Part shown: positions 17,617-25,924 of the stretch, piece after piece
How the letters are laid out: every line of letters begins with the position of its first letter
Position numbering within the stretch: position 1 is the first letter of the stretch
Source: an uncultured Pelagibacteraceae bacterium
GTDB taxonomy: Bacteria > Pseudomonadota > Alphaproteobacteria > Pelagibacterales > AG-422-B15
Direction: 5' to 3'
Length of the DNA stretch: 64,000 nucleotides
Assembly (NCBI GenBank): GCA_902617525.1
Contig: CACMWW010000003.1
Span: 1 to 64,000, forward strand
Translations under genes and position numbers: made by a program
The notes under the pieces: model-generated
Databases searched by the model: none
What the model saw: the letters and a program-made list of their open reading frames with translations, nothing else
What the model was told of the DNA's origin: nothing

Positions 17617-18539
17617 CAGAAAACTAATCGTATTACAGATAAATTAAAAATTTCGTTAGGCTCTACTAACAAATCAAGCGCAATTTTAGTTGCAACACCA
17701 AGCACTATAATGGCTAGTAAAGCCCTTATTTCTTCACCTCTTAACTTATTGGCCGCCAACACCCCCACTTGAGCACCAATTACAGAAGAAAGTATTAAAA
17801 AGAAAGCTAGGACTGCATCAACAGCAAAAGTAGTAGTAGCATGTAAAATTGTAACAAGTGCAGTTATGAAAATAATTTGGAATAACGATGTACCTATTAC
17901 TTTAGAGGTTGGCATTCCCAAAAAATAAATCATTGCAGGAATTAATATAAAAGCTCCACCAATACCCATCGTTGCTGATAAGATACCGATTACAAAGCCA
18001 ATTATAATTGGAGGAATAACACTTATGTATAATTTAGATTTATAAAATCTAACTTTGAAGGGCAATCTATGCGCCCAGTTATGATAATGGATCTTACGTT
18101 TAACACTTTTTCTTCTTATTCTATCTCTTATTACTTTAGAGCTTTCAATCAGCATTGATAAACCTATACCTGTTAAAAGAGCAAAATATAGAATTGAGAT
18201 CACAGTATCAATTTGACCAATTGCAACAAGTCTACTGAATATCCAAACACCCAAGATTGATCCAAAGAAGGCGCCAATAAGCAATACTCCTCCCATTTTA
18301 AAATCTACTAGACCTTGTCTCCAATGTCCTAATGTTCCAGAAATTGAAGATGCAACAATTTGGTTTGCTGAAGTTGCAACTGCAACATTGGTAGGTATGC
18401 CGATGAATATTAATAATGGGGTCATTAAAAAGCCTCCACCTAAACCAAACATTCCTGATAGAAATCCTACAACTCCACCTAAAGACAATAATAGAAAAAT
18501 GTTAACTGAGAGCTCTGCAATAGGCAGATAAATACTCAT
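17616..18539 (-). CDS. TauE/SafE (TSUP) family sulfite/sulfonate exporter-like protein
   Basis: A 307-aa anion transporter of the TSUP family with about eight membrane helices in two repeats. Each repeat carries the family glycine-rich motif: GFLSGMFGLGGGFLMTPLL near residues 25-45 and GILSATMGIGGAFILIPA near residues 180-200. Substrates in the family include sulfite, sulfolactate and other organosulfur anions; the exact one here is unknown. It is the first gene of a coupled three-gene unit with TIGR02186 and CcdA and is divergent from the DmdC-like dehydrogenase gene, a possible link to organosulfur metabolism. Confidence 0.85.
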   Translation of the reverse strand: MSIYLPIAELSVNIFLLLSLGGVVGFLSGMFGLGGGFLMTPLLIFIGIPTNVAVATSANQIVASSISGTLGHWRQGLVDFKMGGVLLIGAFFGSILGVWIFSRLVAIGQIDTVISILYFALLTGIGLSMLIESSKVIRDRIRRKSVKRKIHYHNWAHRLPFKVRFYKSKLYISVIPPIIIGFVIGILSATMGIGGAFILIPAMIYFLGMPTSKVIGTSLFQIIFITALVTILHATTTFAVDAVLAFFLILSSVIGAQVGVLAANKLRGEEIRALLAIIVLGVATKIALDLLVEPNEIFNLSVIRLVF

Positions 18540-18651
18540 AATTCTAAACTTTTCAGACTTTCCCCATCGATATGGCCAACAAAATTAGAAATTTGCAATT
18601 TATGAGACAAAGGTTATATATATTTAAACTACAATAAATATTCATAAACCT

Positions 18652-20421
18652 ATGTCGTACAAAAGTCCAATAGAAGATTTCAAATACAATCTTGCTATGC
18701 TTAACTATGATGAGGTCATTGCTGGCATAGAGAAGTTCAAGGAATATGACTCCGAAACACTCATGAGTGTTGTTTCTGAAATTGGGCGCCTTAATGAGCA
18801 GGAAGTACTAGATAGTAACAAAATTGGAGATAGAGAAGGCTTAAAATATGTCACTAATGGAGCAGAGGGTCCTGAAGTGCACACCCCTGAGAGATTTAAG
18901 AAGTTGTATAATGCAGTAAAGGCCTCTGGCTATGTTGGTGCCACTATGCCCACTCAATATGGAGGTGGCGGAGCTCCATTCACGACTGCAATACTTGCAG
19001 GAGAGATTGGCATTGCCGCTAATATGGCATTCTACATGGGTCCAGGATTAAGTCATGGAGCAATGAAGACCATATTAAAAAAAGCTACAGAGGAACTTAA
19101 AGATAAATATCTACCTAACATGACTTCTGGTGAATGGATGGGCACGATGTGCCTTACTGAACCACAATGTGGAACTGATCTTGGTTTAATAAAATCAACT
19201 GCAATTCCTAAAGATGATCATTATGAATTAACAGGCCAAAAAATTTGGATTTCATTCGGTGAACATGACTTAACAGAAAATATTATTCATCTTGTTCTTG
19301 CAAGAACACCAGACGCACCTGAGGGTATTAAAGGAATAAGTTTATTTCTTGTACCAAAGCGATTAGATGATAATTCTCGAAATACAATTTATTGTGGCGG
19401 TTTAGAACATAAACTTGGGATTAATTCATCACCAACCTGTGTCATGAATCTTGAAAATGCAAAAGGTTGGCTTGTTGGAGAAAAAAATAAAGGGATGGAA
19501 GCGATGTTTCTGATGATGAATGATGCACGTTTAAAAGTTGGACTCCAAGGTATAGCAATGTCTGAGATCTCGTACCAAAACGCCTTAGAATTTGCAAAAG
19601 AAAGAAAACAAATGAGGTCTGTTGTCAAGGATAAGCAAGACAAAGATAGTAAAGCTGACAATATAATCGTTCATCCTGATGTAAGAAGAATGTTAATGAA
19701 TGTCAAAGCAACAACTGAAGCAATGCGTGCACTATGCATTTATACAGCAATGAAAATTGATCTTGCAGAAGATCATCCTGATGAAAAAGTAAGACAGGAA
19801 GCTGATGATTTTGCCGCATTAATGACACCGATTATCAAAGCTTACTGCACTGATAGAGGTTTTTTAAATTGTTCAGAATCATTACAGGTCTTAGGTGGTA
19901 GTGGTTTTACAAAAGAATATCCTCTCGAGCAGTACATGCGAGATGTAAGAATTACAATGATATATGAAGGTACAAATGGTATTCAAGCATTAGACTTAGT
20001 TGGAAGAAAATTAACAATGCACCAGGGACGGTTGTTACAAAATTTCCAAAAAGAGGTTCAAAAATTTATAACTGAAAATAAAGATAATAAGGAAATATCA
20101 TCATTTATTAAGCCTCTCGAGAACGCTCTCAATGAAGTTACTGCTTCAACAATGTGGTTGATGCAAAATGGTATGCAGGATCCCGAAAATGCTCTTGCTT
20201 CTGCTACTGATTACCTAAATTTAGTGGCTCTATCTTCAATGACATATATGTGGGCACGCATGGCAAAGTTCTCAGTTGGAAAAAATGAACCTATCCATAA
20301 AAATAAAATAAAAACTGGAACCTATTTTGTTGAAAAGATTATGCCAGAGTTAACAATGTACTCAAAAAAAGTACAGGCCGGCAAGTCATCAATGATGGAT
20401 ATGGAAGTTGCAGAGTTTTAA
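18652..20421 (+). CDS. Acyl-CoA dehydrogenase, DmdC-like long form
   Basis: A 589-aa FAD-dependent acyl-CoA dehydrogenase with the N- and C-terminal extensions typical of the DmdC group (3-methylmercaptopropionyl-CoA dehydrogenase of DMSP demethylation) and related fatty-acyl enzymes. The N-terminus MSYKSPIEDFKYNL is typical. FAD/substrate motifs are MCLTEPQCGTDLG and KIWISFGEHD; the catalytic glutamate is in MIYEGTNGIQALDL (about residue 444). Family size alone does not separate MMPA-CoA from medium or long acyl-CoA substrates, so dmdC is not assigned. DmdB and DmdD genes are not adjacent, although a crotonase occurs 2 kb away. Its stop abuts the convergent acyl-CoA dehydrogenase stop. Confidence 0.88.
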   Translation: MSYKSPIEDFKYNLAMLNYDEVIAGIEKFKEYDSETLMSVVSEIGRLNEQEVLDSNKIGDREGLKYVTNGAEGPEVHTPERFKKLYNAVKASGYVGATMPTQYGGGGAPFTTAILAGEIGIAANMAFYMGPGLSHGAMKTILKKATEELKDKYLPNMTSGEWMGTMCLTEPQCGTDLGLIKSTAIPKDDHYELTGQKIWISFGEHDLTENIIHLVLARTPDAPEGIKGISLFLVPKRLDDNSRNTIYCGGLEHKLGINSSPTCVMNLENAKGWLVGEKNKGMEAMFLMMNDARLKVGLQGIAMSEISYQNALEFAKERKQMRSVVKDKQDKDSKADNIIVHPDVRRMLMNVKATTEAMRALCIYTAMKIDLAEDHPDEKVRQEADDFAALMTPIIKAYCTDRGFLNCSESLQVLGGSGFTKEYPLEQYMRDVRITMIYEGTNGIQALDLVGRKLTMHQGRLLQNFQKEVQKFITENKDNKEISSFIKPLENALNEVTASTMWLMQNGMQDPENALASATDYLNLVALSSMTYMWARMAKFSVGKNEPIHKNKIKTGTYFVEKIMPELTMYSKKVQAGKSSMMDMEVAEF

Positions 20422-21609
20422 TTAAGATCTATATCCCAGTTGTCTTGCAGCTAAATCGTACATTATTTCTTCTGATCCACCGCCAATTGCATTAACCCTT
20501 ACTTCTCTGTAAATTCTCTCAACTTTTCCAGGTCCGCTATTAGCTCGAAGATATCCTGCTCCACCAAGTATTTGCATTGCTTCTCTTGCGCATAGTTCCA
20601 TTGCTTTACTTGCATGTACTTTTAGCATTGCTAAGTCTGCAATAGGACTTTCACCATTCATTACTCTCCAAGACAGCAATTCGGTCCATGCCCTTGATGT
20701 TTTAACTGCTCTGTTCATATCAACGAGTTTATGTTTTATCACTTGATTATCAATCAATGGCTTACCAAATGTTTTTCGCTCTTTTGCCCAAGCTACTGCT
20801 TCATCAATACAAATTTGAGAATACGCATTCATACCGGCTGCCATACCAAGTCTTTCTTGACTGAAGTTGCTCATTACGCCAATCCAGCCACTGTTTTCTC
20901 CACCAATCAGATTTTCTACAGGTACTTTACAATTATCAAAGTAAAGTACAGCCGTATCGGAGCTTAGCCATCCCATTTTTTTTAGAGGTGTTTGCGTGAA
21001 GCCAGGCGTATCCTTTTCAATAACCAGAACTGATATTCCAGTTGCACCTTCACCACCAGTTCTTACTCCTACTACGTAGGTATCAGCACGCATTCCACTT
21101 GTAATGAACATTTTTGAGCCATTAACAATGAAATGGTCGCCTTTTCTAACTGCTTTAGTTTTCAAACTTGCAACATCTGATCCTCCCGAAGGTTCTGTCA
21201 TTGCAAGAGCTGCTATCTTCTCACCTCTTACAACGGGAGGAATAAATTTTTCTTTTTGCTCTTCTGTACCCAAAGATTGTATCAATGGTATTGCAATATT
21301 GTGTGATAAAAGACTTGCTGAAACACCGCCACATCCATGGGCGAACTCCTCAGCTGTTACGATACCGTGAAAAATATCAATACCTTCTGTTGTACCGCCA
21401 TACTTTTCATCATAGCCCATTCCCATTAGACCTACATCGGCGGCTTTTTTATAGAGTTCTCTTGGAAACTCACCAGCTTCTTCCCATTCTTCAACAAAAG
21501 GAGCTATTTCCTTTGAAACAAATTTTCTTACTTCTTCTCTCCATGCATGATGAGACTCATTATAAAAAAGAGGTTCTTTACCCTCAGAAATTCCAACTTT
21601 TGGTATCAT
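20422..21609 (-). CDS. Acyl-CoA dehydrogenase, long-chain/isovaleryl-like
   Basis: A 395-aa standard-length acyl-CoA dehydrogenase. FAD-binding motifs are LAMTEPSGGSDVASLKT and MFITSGMRADTYVVGVRT. The position that holds the catalytic Glu in MCAD (YEGT) is glycine here (NAIGGGSEEIM), while a glutamate occurs in FSQERLGMAAG (about residue 256), the alternative base used by isovaleryl- and long-chain enzymes. This supports a long- or branched-chain substrate. The start overlaps the MaoC-like gene by 4 nt, which points to co-function in beta-oxidation. Its stop directly abuts the convergent dehydrogenase. Confidence 0.9.
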   Translation of the reverse strand: MIPKVGISEGKEPLFYNESHHAWREEVRKFVSKEIAPFVEEWEEAGEFPRELYKKAADVGLMGMGYDEKYGGTTEGIDIFHGIVTAEEFAHGCGGVSASLLSHNIAIPLIQSLGTEEQKEKFIPPVVRGEKIAALAMTEPSGGSDVASLKTKAVRKGDHFIVNGSKMFITSGMRADTYVVGVRTGGEGATGISVLVIEKDTPGFTQTPLKKMGWLSSDTAVLYFDNCKVPVENLIGGENSGWIGVMSNFSQERLGMAAGMNAYSQICIDEAVAWAKERKTFGKPLIDNQVIKHKLVDMNRAVKTSRAWTELLSWRVMNGESPIADLAMLKVHASKAMELCAREAMQILGGAGYLRANSGPGKVERIYREVRVNAIGGGSEEIMYDLAARQLGYRS

Positions 21610-22454
21610 ATTATTTCACTCACTCCATTTTTAATTACCATTTTATCACGTTCTTTTACTTTGCACTGATAATAAACATTATTACCATCTTTCCACATTT
21701 CTGTAACTATTGTTTCTCCAGGATATACAGGTGAAGAAAAACGACAATCAAATCTTTTTAGTTTCTTTACATCTTTATCGCAGACACTTTCAATAATTGA
21801 TCTGCATGCGATACCGTATGTGCACATGCCATGTAGAATTGGCCGTTCAAAACCAGCAGACTTTGCAAAATTTGGATCAGAGTGCAATGGGTTGTAATCA
21901 CCTGAAAGTCTAAAAATTAATGCTTGATCAGGTTTAGTATTTATTTCATGCACATAATCTGGTTTACCCTCAGGTCTTACTAATTCTTTTTTTGGAGACT
22001 CAGGTCCACCAAAACCACCGTCCCCCCTAGCGAATGTTGTACTAACGAGCTTACAGATTTCCGTATTATCTTTTTTAAGATTTACAGTTGTTTCAACGTC
22101 AATAATTGCACCCTTACCAGGACCTTTATCATAACAACCTATAACTTTTGCGTTGGTTATAAAATCTCCTGAGACAGGTAAAGGATTAGTTACTGATAAC
22201 CTCTGTTCACCATGAACAACCATAATGAAATTAATATTTGTCTTCAGCAATAATGGTGAGTGATATTGAAAATTAGTAGCCATTGACGGCAATGCAATTT
22301 GTGAATTTTCATAGACATACTTCAATTCATCTAAATTCATTGGATCATTCCCAAGACCGACGCCTAAACTATAGAGAATTGAGTCTTTATCAGTATAGGA
22401 AACTTCAATGTTTTCTGAAGTCATGGACATTATTTCTTCGTAATTAATAGCCAT
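21606..22454 (-). CDS. MaoC-family enoyl-CoA hydratase 2
   Basis: A 282-aa double hot-dog protein resembling the hydratase 2 domain of eukaryotic multifunctional enzyme 2. It is expected to hydrate trans-2-enoyl-CoA to (R)-3-hydroxyacyl-CoA. The hydratase-2 motif is in the C-terminal half: FRLSGDYNPLHSDPNFAKSA followed by GFERPILHGMCTYGIA, with the Asp/His pair intact. The N-terminal half (about residues 1-130) is the degenerate hot-dog that binds the acyl chain. It is coupled to the downstream acyl-CoA dehydrogenase and divergent from the crotonase gene over a 75-bp gap. Confidence 0.9.
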   Translation of the reverse strand: MAINYEEIMSMTSENIEVSYTDKDSILYSLGVGLGNDPMNLDELKYVYENSQIALPSMATNFQYHSPLLLKTNINFIMVVHGEQRLSVTNPLPVSGDFITNAKVIGCYDKGPGKGAIIDVETTVNLKKDNTEICKLVSTTFARGDGGFGGPESPKKELVRPEGKPDYVHEINTKPDQALIFRLSGDYNPLHSDPNFAKSAGFERPILHGMCTYGIACRSIIESVCDKDVKKLKRFDCRFSSPVYPGETIVTEMWKDGNNVYYQCKVKERDKMVIKNGVSEII

Positions 22455-22529
22455 TTTTTATGTATTTCTCTAATTTTTAAATGTATATATACTTTATATA
22501 GATCACTTATCTAAAGCGAGGAAAAAAAC

Positions 22530-23381
22530 ATGCCAAAACCCTTTGATGTTGAAATAAATAATTCAATTGCTCATATCAGGTTCAATAGGCCTGAAAAAAG
22601 AAATTCAATGAACGAGGATTTCTGGAGATTATTTCCAAAGGAAGTTGAAGAGCTAGATGATAGTGGTGAGATTAGAGCTTTAATTGTATCTTCCACAGGA
22701 CCACACTTTTCCGCTGGAATAGACCTTAGCATGTTTAAAGATGATGTTGTTGAACACGAAACAAACCAAGAGCTTGGCAGAAGTAGGGGGTATTTTATTC
22801 AACAGTTAAAGTTTCTGCAACGTGCTGCTTCATGTTTGGAAGATGCGAGATTTCCAGTTGTTGCTGCTGTCCAAGGAGGATGTATTGGTGGAGGTATCGA
22901 TTTAATCACTGCCGCTGATATAAGACTTTGTACTAAAGATGCATTTTTTTTAATTGAAGAAATAAATGTAGGTTTGGCAGCGGATATTGGAACTATACAA
23001 AGATTACCAAAAATTATACCTGCTGGTATAGCGCGTGAGTGGACTATGATGGGTGAAAAGATATCTGCTGAAAGAGCAAAAGAAGTAGGCCTTGTGAGCT
23101 CTTTGCATGAGAGTCATGAAGAAATGATTGATAGTGCTTTTGAAATGGCTGAAAAATTAGCATCAAAAACACCACTTGCGATGTGGGTTACAAAAGAAGT
23201 TCTCAATTATTCAAGAGATCACTCTGTTAAAGAAGGACTAGATAATGTAGCGCTTTGGAATGCAGCTACGCTTCATAAAGAAGATGTAATGACTACAATG
23301 ATGTCAAAAATGCAAAAGAAAAAGCCAGAGTATAGAAATTTAAGAGATAAAAATTTCTTGAAACATAAATCAAGCAAATAG
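22530..23381 (+). CDS. Enoyl-CoA hydratase/isomerase, ECH1-like dienoyl-CoA isomerase
   Basis: A 283-aa crotonase-fold enzyme that closely follows the delta(3,5)-delta(2,4)-dienoyl-CoA isomerase (ECH1) pattern rather than plain enoyl-CoA hydratase. Cues are FSAGIDLSMF (oxyanion region, about residue 67), VQGGCIGGGIDLITAADIRLC (about 112-132) and IEEINVGLAADIGTIQRLPK (about 140-160), whose acidic residues match the ECH1 catalytic Glu/Asp positions. Together with the DECR-like SDR it would allow oxidation of polyunsaturated fatty acids. GAGG precedes the ATG by about 9 nt. Confidence 0.87.
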   Translation: MPKPFDVEINNSIAHIRFNRPEKRNSMNEDFWRLFPKEVEELDDSGEIRALIVSSTGPHFSAGIDLSMFKDDVVEHETNQELGRSRGYFIQQLKFLQRAASCLEDARFPVVAAVQGGCIGGGIDLITAADIRLCTKDAFFLIEEINVGLAADIGTIQRLPKIIPAGIAREWTMMGEKISAERAKEVGLVSSLHESHEEMIDSAFEMAEKLASKTPLAMWVTKEVLNYSRDHSVKEGLDNVALWNAATLHKEDVMTTMMSKMQKKKPEYRNLRDKNFLKHKSSK

Positions 23382-23404
23382 TATTTTTAACAAATTAAAT
23401 TTTA

Positions 23405-24274
23405 ATGAGATTTAAAAAAGGCATTATTCTCGCTGCCGGCAAGGGAACTCGACTTTCGCCTGCAACAAAAGTAACAGTGAAGCCTCTTCTGCCTTTATAT
23501 GATAAACCTTTACTTTATTACGCGTTATCAAACTTAATTAAGGCTGGTGTTCGTGAGGTACTATTTATATCTCAAAAGAAAGATATACCAGAATTTAGAA
23601 AACTATTTGGCTCGGGAAAACAGCTTGGCATGAAATTCAGTTACACATTTCAAAAAAAACAAGTTGGAATTCCTGATGCAGTTAATATTGCCAAAAAATT
23701 TATTAATAAAAAACCATTTGTTTTAGCCTTAGCTGATAATTTATTTGTTGGTAAGAGCTTCACATCAACTTTAAAAAAAGTTCAGTCGCTCAAGGATGGA
23801 GCTGCTGTTTTAGCTGTAAAAACGAAATATCCACACAAATCAGCTGTTATTGAATACGATAGAGAAAAAAATATAAAATCAATTATTGAGAAACCAAAAA
23901 AACCAAAGAGTAATCTTACAATACCAGGTCTTTATTTTTATGATAAAGACTCCATATCAATTGTTAAGAATTTAAAGCCCTCTAAACGAAAAGAATTAGA
24001 AATAGTTGATGTGCATCAATCTTATCTTAGAAAGAATCTCTTAAAAGTTTTTGCATTAAAAAATGATATTCAGTGGTTTGATACTGGTGATGCAGAAGAA
24101 ATGCTTGAAGCCTCAAACTATATTCACAAATATCAAAAAAAGGGAAAAAAGCTATTTGGGTCTATTGAAATGGATTCATATTTAAATGGATGGATTACAA
24201 AGAAACAACTTAGAACTCTTATTGATCAAATGCCCAACTCAAAATATAAAGAGAAATTAAGTTCTCTTGTTTAA
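23405..24274 (+). CDS. Nucleotidyltransferase, glucose-1-phosphate thymidylyltransferase-like
   Basis: A 289-aa sugar-nucleotide pyrophosphorylase of the RmlA/RfbA group, which activates glucose-1-phosphate as dTDP- or UDP-glucose. The NTP-binding signature is IILAAGKGTRLSPATK followed by KPLLPLYDKPLLYYAL; ALADNLF is the metal-binding loop and EIVDVHQSYL plus WFDTGDAEEMLEAS match the RmlA C-terminal part. No rmlBCD genes are adjacent, so the exact sugar and base are not known. Its stop shares one base with the next start (TAATG). Confidence 0.85.
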   Translation: MRFKKGIILAAGKGTRLSPATKVTVKPLLPLYDKPLLYYALSNLIKAGVREVLFISQKKDIPEFRKLFGSGKQLGMKFSYTFQKKQVGIPDAVNIAKKFINKKPFVLALADNLFVGKSFTSTLKKVQSLKDGAAVLAVKTKYPHKSAVIEYDREKNIKSIIEKPKKPKSNLTIPGLYFYDKDSISIVKNLKPSKRKELEIVDVHQSYLRKNLLKVFALKNDIQWFDTGDAEEMLEASNYIHKYQKKGKKLFGSIEMDSYLNGWITKKQLRTLIDQMPNSKYKEKLSSLV

Positions 24275-24774
24275 TGTTTGATAAAATTTCATTAATTAAT
24301 TTATTAGACTCAAAGTCTATTAGTTATAAGATTACTGAACATAAACCGCTGTTTACAGTCGAAGACTCTAAAAATCTTCGAGGTTCAATTGAAGGAGCGC
24401 ATTCAAAGAATCTTTTTTTGAAAGATAAAAAAAATAATTTTTTTTTAGTAAGTTTTATTGAGGATATTATTGCTGATTTAAAAAAAGCATCAGTGCCTTT
24501 AAACTCCAAAAAATTGTCTTTTGCAAATGAAGATTATTTAATGAATATTCTAGGTATCAAACCCGGATCAGTATCTCCATTTGGATTATTGAACGATAAA
24601 GAAAAAAAAGTTAAATTTTTCTTTGATCAAGAGTTTATGGAATATGAAATTGTGAATTTCCATCCTTTAATCAACACGTCAACAGTGTCAATAGCTCCGA
24701 ATGACCTGATAAACCTGATTGAACAGCATCATTCAAAAGTCGAATTTATTAATATGAGAGATTTTCAAAAATGA
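24274..24774 (+). CDS. Aminoacyl-tRNA deacylase, ProXp-ala/PrdX-like (YbaK fold)
   Basis: A 166-aa free-standing editing-domain protein of the YbaK/ProX superfamily. Members hydrolyse mischarged tRNA, in the ProXp-ala branch Ala-tRNA(Pro). The branch-specific path is visible: EHKPLFTVEDS, GAHSKNLFLKDKKNNFFLVS, the lysine in DLKKAS, LGIKPGSVSPFGLLND and NFHPLINTSTVSIAP. Length is typical. It is coupled at both ends (1-nt overlap with the RmlA-like gene, 4-nt overlap with the Nudix gene), though the three functions are unrelated. Confidence 0.88.
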   Translation: MFDKISLINLLDSKSISYKITEHKPLFTVEDSKNLRGSIEGAHSKNLFLKDKKNNFFLVSFIEDIIADLKKASVPLNSKKLSFANEDYLMNILGIKPGSVSPFGLLNDKEKKVKFFFDQEFMEYEIVNFHPLINTSTVSIAPNDLINLIEQHHSKVEFINMRDFQK

Positions 24775-25304
24775 CTCTAAGAAAAGCAAAATTTATTAAA
24801 ACCAAGAAAAAAATTAAAGCTAATGTTTTTGATTTACAATTTGATGAAGTTAAATGGGTAAATGGAAACAAAACTATTAGGGATCTTATTGTACACAATG
24901 GCATAACTTGTATTGTTCCAATAATTGATAAGAAATTTATAGTTTTGCTCAAACAATATCGATACGGATCAGATCAAATTATGCTTGAAGTCCCAGCAGG
25001 GACTATTGACCCAGGAGAAAGGCCATTAAGTTGCGCTAAAAGAGAATTAATTGAAGAAACCGGTTATCATGGAAAAAATTGGAAAATGATAGGCAAATAC
25101 TTTTCAACTCCAGCATATAACACTTGCATAGTGCACTGCTATCAAACTCATTGTTATAAAAAGTGTGAGACAAATTTTGACGAGGATGAGGTTCTAGAGA
25201 CAAAAATATATTCAGTCCAAGAAGTAAGAAGACTACTTAAAACAAATAAGATTAATGATATGAAAACTTATATCAGCCTCGACCGATTTATGAATTATTA
25301 TTGA
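24771..25304 (+). CDS. Nudix hydrolase (ADP-ribose pyrophosphatase-like)
   Basis: A 177-aa Nudix protein with a complete Nudix box, GTIDPGE-x7-RELIEETGY (about residues 80-102), preceded by the LLKQYRYGSDQIMLEVPAG segment usual in ADP-ribose/NDP-sugar pyrophosphatases such as NudF. It would split nucleoside diphosphate derivatives for housekeeping. It overlaps the deacylase gene by 4 nt and the convergent thioesterase gene by 7 nt at its 3' end. Confidence 0.88.
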   Translation: MTLRKAKFIKTKKKIKANVFDLQFDEVKWVNGNKTIRDLIVHNGITCIVPIIDKKFIVLLKQYRYGSDQIMLEVPAGTIDPGERPLSCAKRELIEETGYHGKNWKMIGKYFSTPAYNTCIVHCYQTHCYKKCETNFDEDEVLETKIYSVQEVRRLLKTNKINDMKTYISLDRFMNYY

Positions 25305-25735
25305 TTCAATATTTTCCAAATACCTGAGGCAGATAAAATAATTTTATCTTGTGAGATCAAATTACCCTCAATAAAGACGAGTGATTTCGTAGTTCTTGTA
25401 ACCTTAGCATCACATTCTACAATATCATCCTGAAGACCTGGACTTACAAAGTTACAATTCAGTGAAATGGTACTGCAAGGTTTTTTTCCACATGCAGCAA
25501 ATACCATAGATCCTAAGAAAATATCTGCTAATGACATAGAGTAGCCACCATGTGCAATACCATGAGCATTGAGATGCTTATCCAAAATTTTAGTAATGAA
25601 TTTGTATTGGTTATTCTCTTCTCGCTTAAAATACATTGGTCCAATTAAAACATCAAAGCCAGCATGCCATCCAAGTTTTTTGTATCCTTCTGGTACCCAC
25701 CTTGGTGCTGATACTTCTGTCTTTAACATGACCAT
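25298..25735 (-). CDS. PaaI-family hot-dog thioesterase
   Basis: A 145-aa single hot-dog protein of the PaaI/YdiI acyl-CoA thioesterase group. The active-site helix is NAHGIAHGGYSMSLADIFLG (about residues 54-73), with the HGG motif and the acidic residue in place, followed by TISLNCNFVSPG. The substrate is an unspecified acyl- or aryl-CoA. An AGGGAG site 7 nt before the ATG at 25735 supports this start over the ATG two codons later. The 3' end overlaps the convergent Nudix gene by 7 nt. Confidence 0.86.
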   Translation of the reverse strand: MVMLKTEVSAPRWVPEGYKKLGWHAGFDVLIGPMYFKREENNQYKFITKILDKHLNAHGIAHGGYSMSLADIFLGSMVFAACGKKPCSTISLNCNFVSPGLQDDIVECDAKVTRTTKSLVFIEGNLISQDKIILSASGIWKILNQ

Positions 25736-25924
25736 AGAGAATCTCCCTAATTCAAAGAATGCGACTTTCTAGACTTCAATTCGGATATGGTCAAGCAGAA
25801 TAAAGAAAAATATTTGCCAAAATTGAGGGTATTTTTGATGTATTTTTTAAATAAAATTAAACTTTTTTTTTTATATAAAAAGTCTATCTTACGGTTTTCT
25901 AAATATTTATAAGGACAATATAGT

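Noticed and set aside
18652-20421. Firm assignment of dmdC
   Set aside because: The long acyl-CoA dehydrogenase form is shared by several substrate groups and no other dmd gene is adjacent.
22483-22492. Palindrome GTATATATAC between MaoC and ECH1-like genes
   Set aside because: Simple alternating AT sequence, expected by chance in a promoter this AT-rich; not strong enough to call an operator.
25861-25883. Dyad ACTTTTT-N9-AAAAAGT upstream of thiolase
   Set aside because: Made of homopolymer runs, so likely compositional; also no terminator function is needed there because the neighbouring gene diverges.
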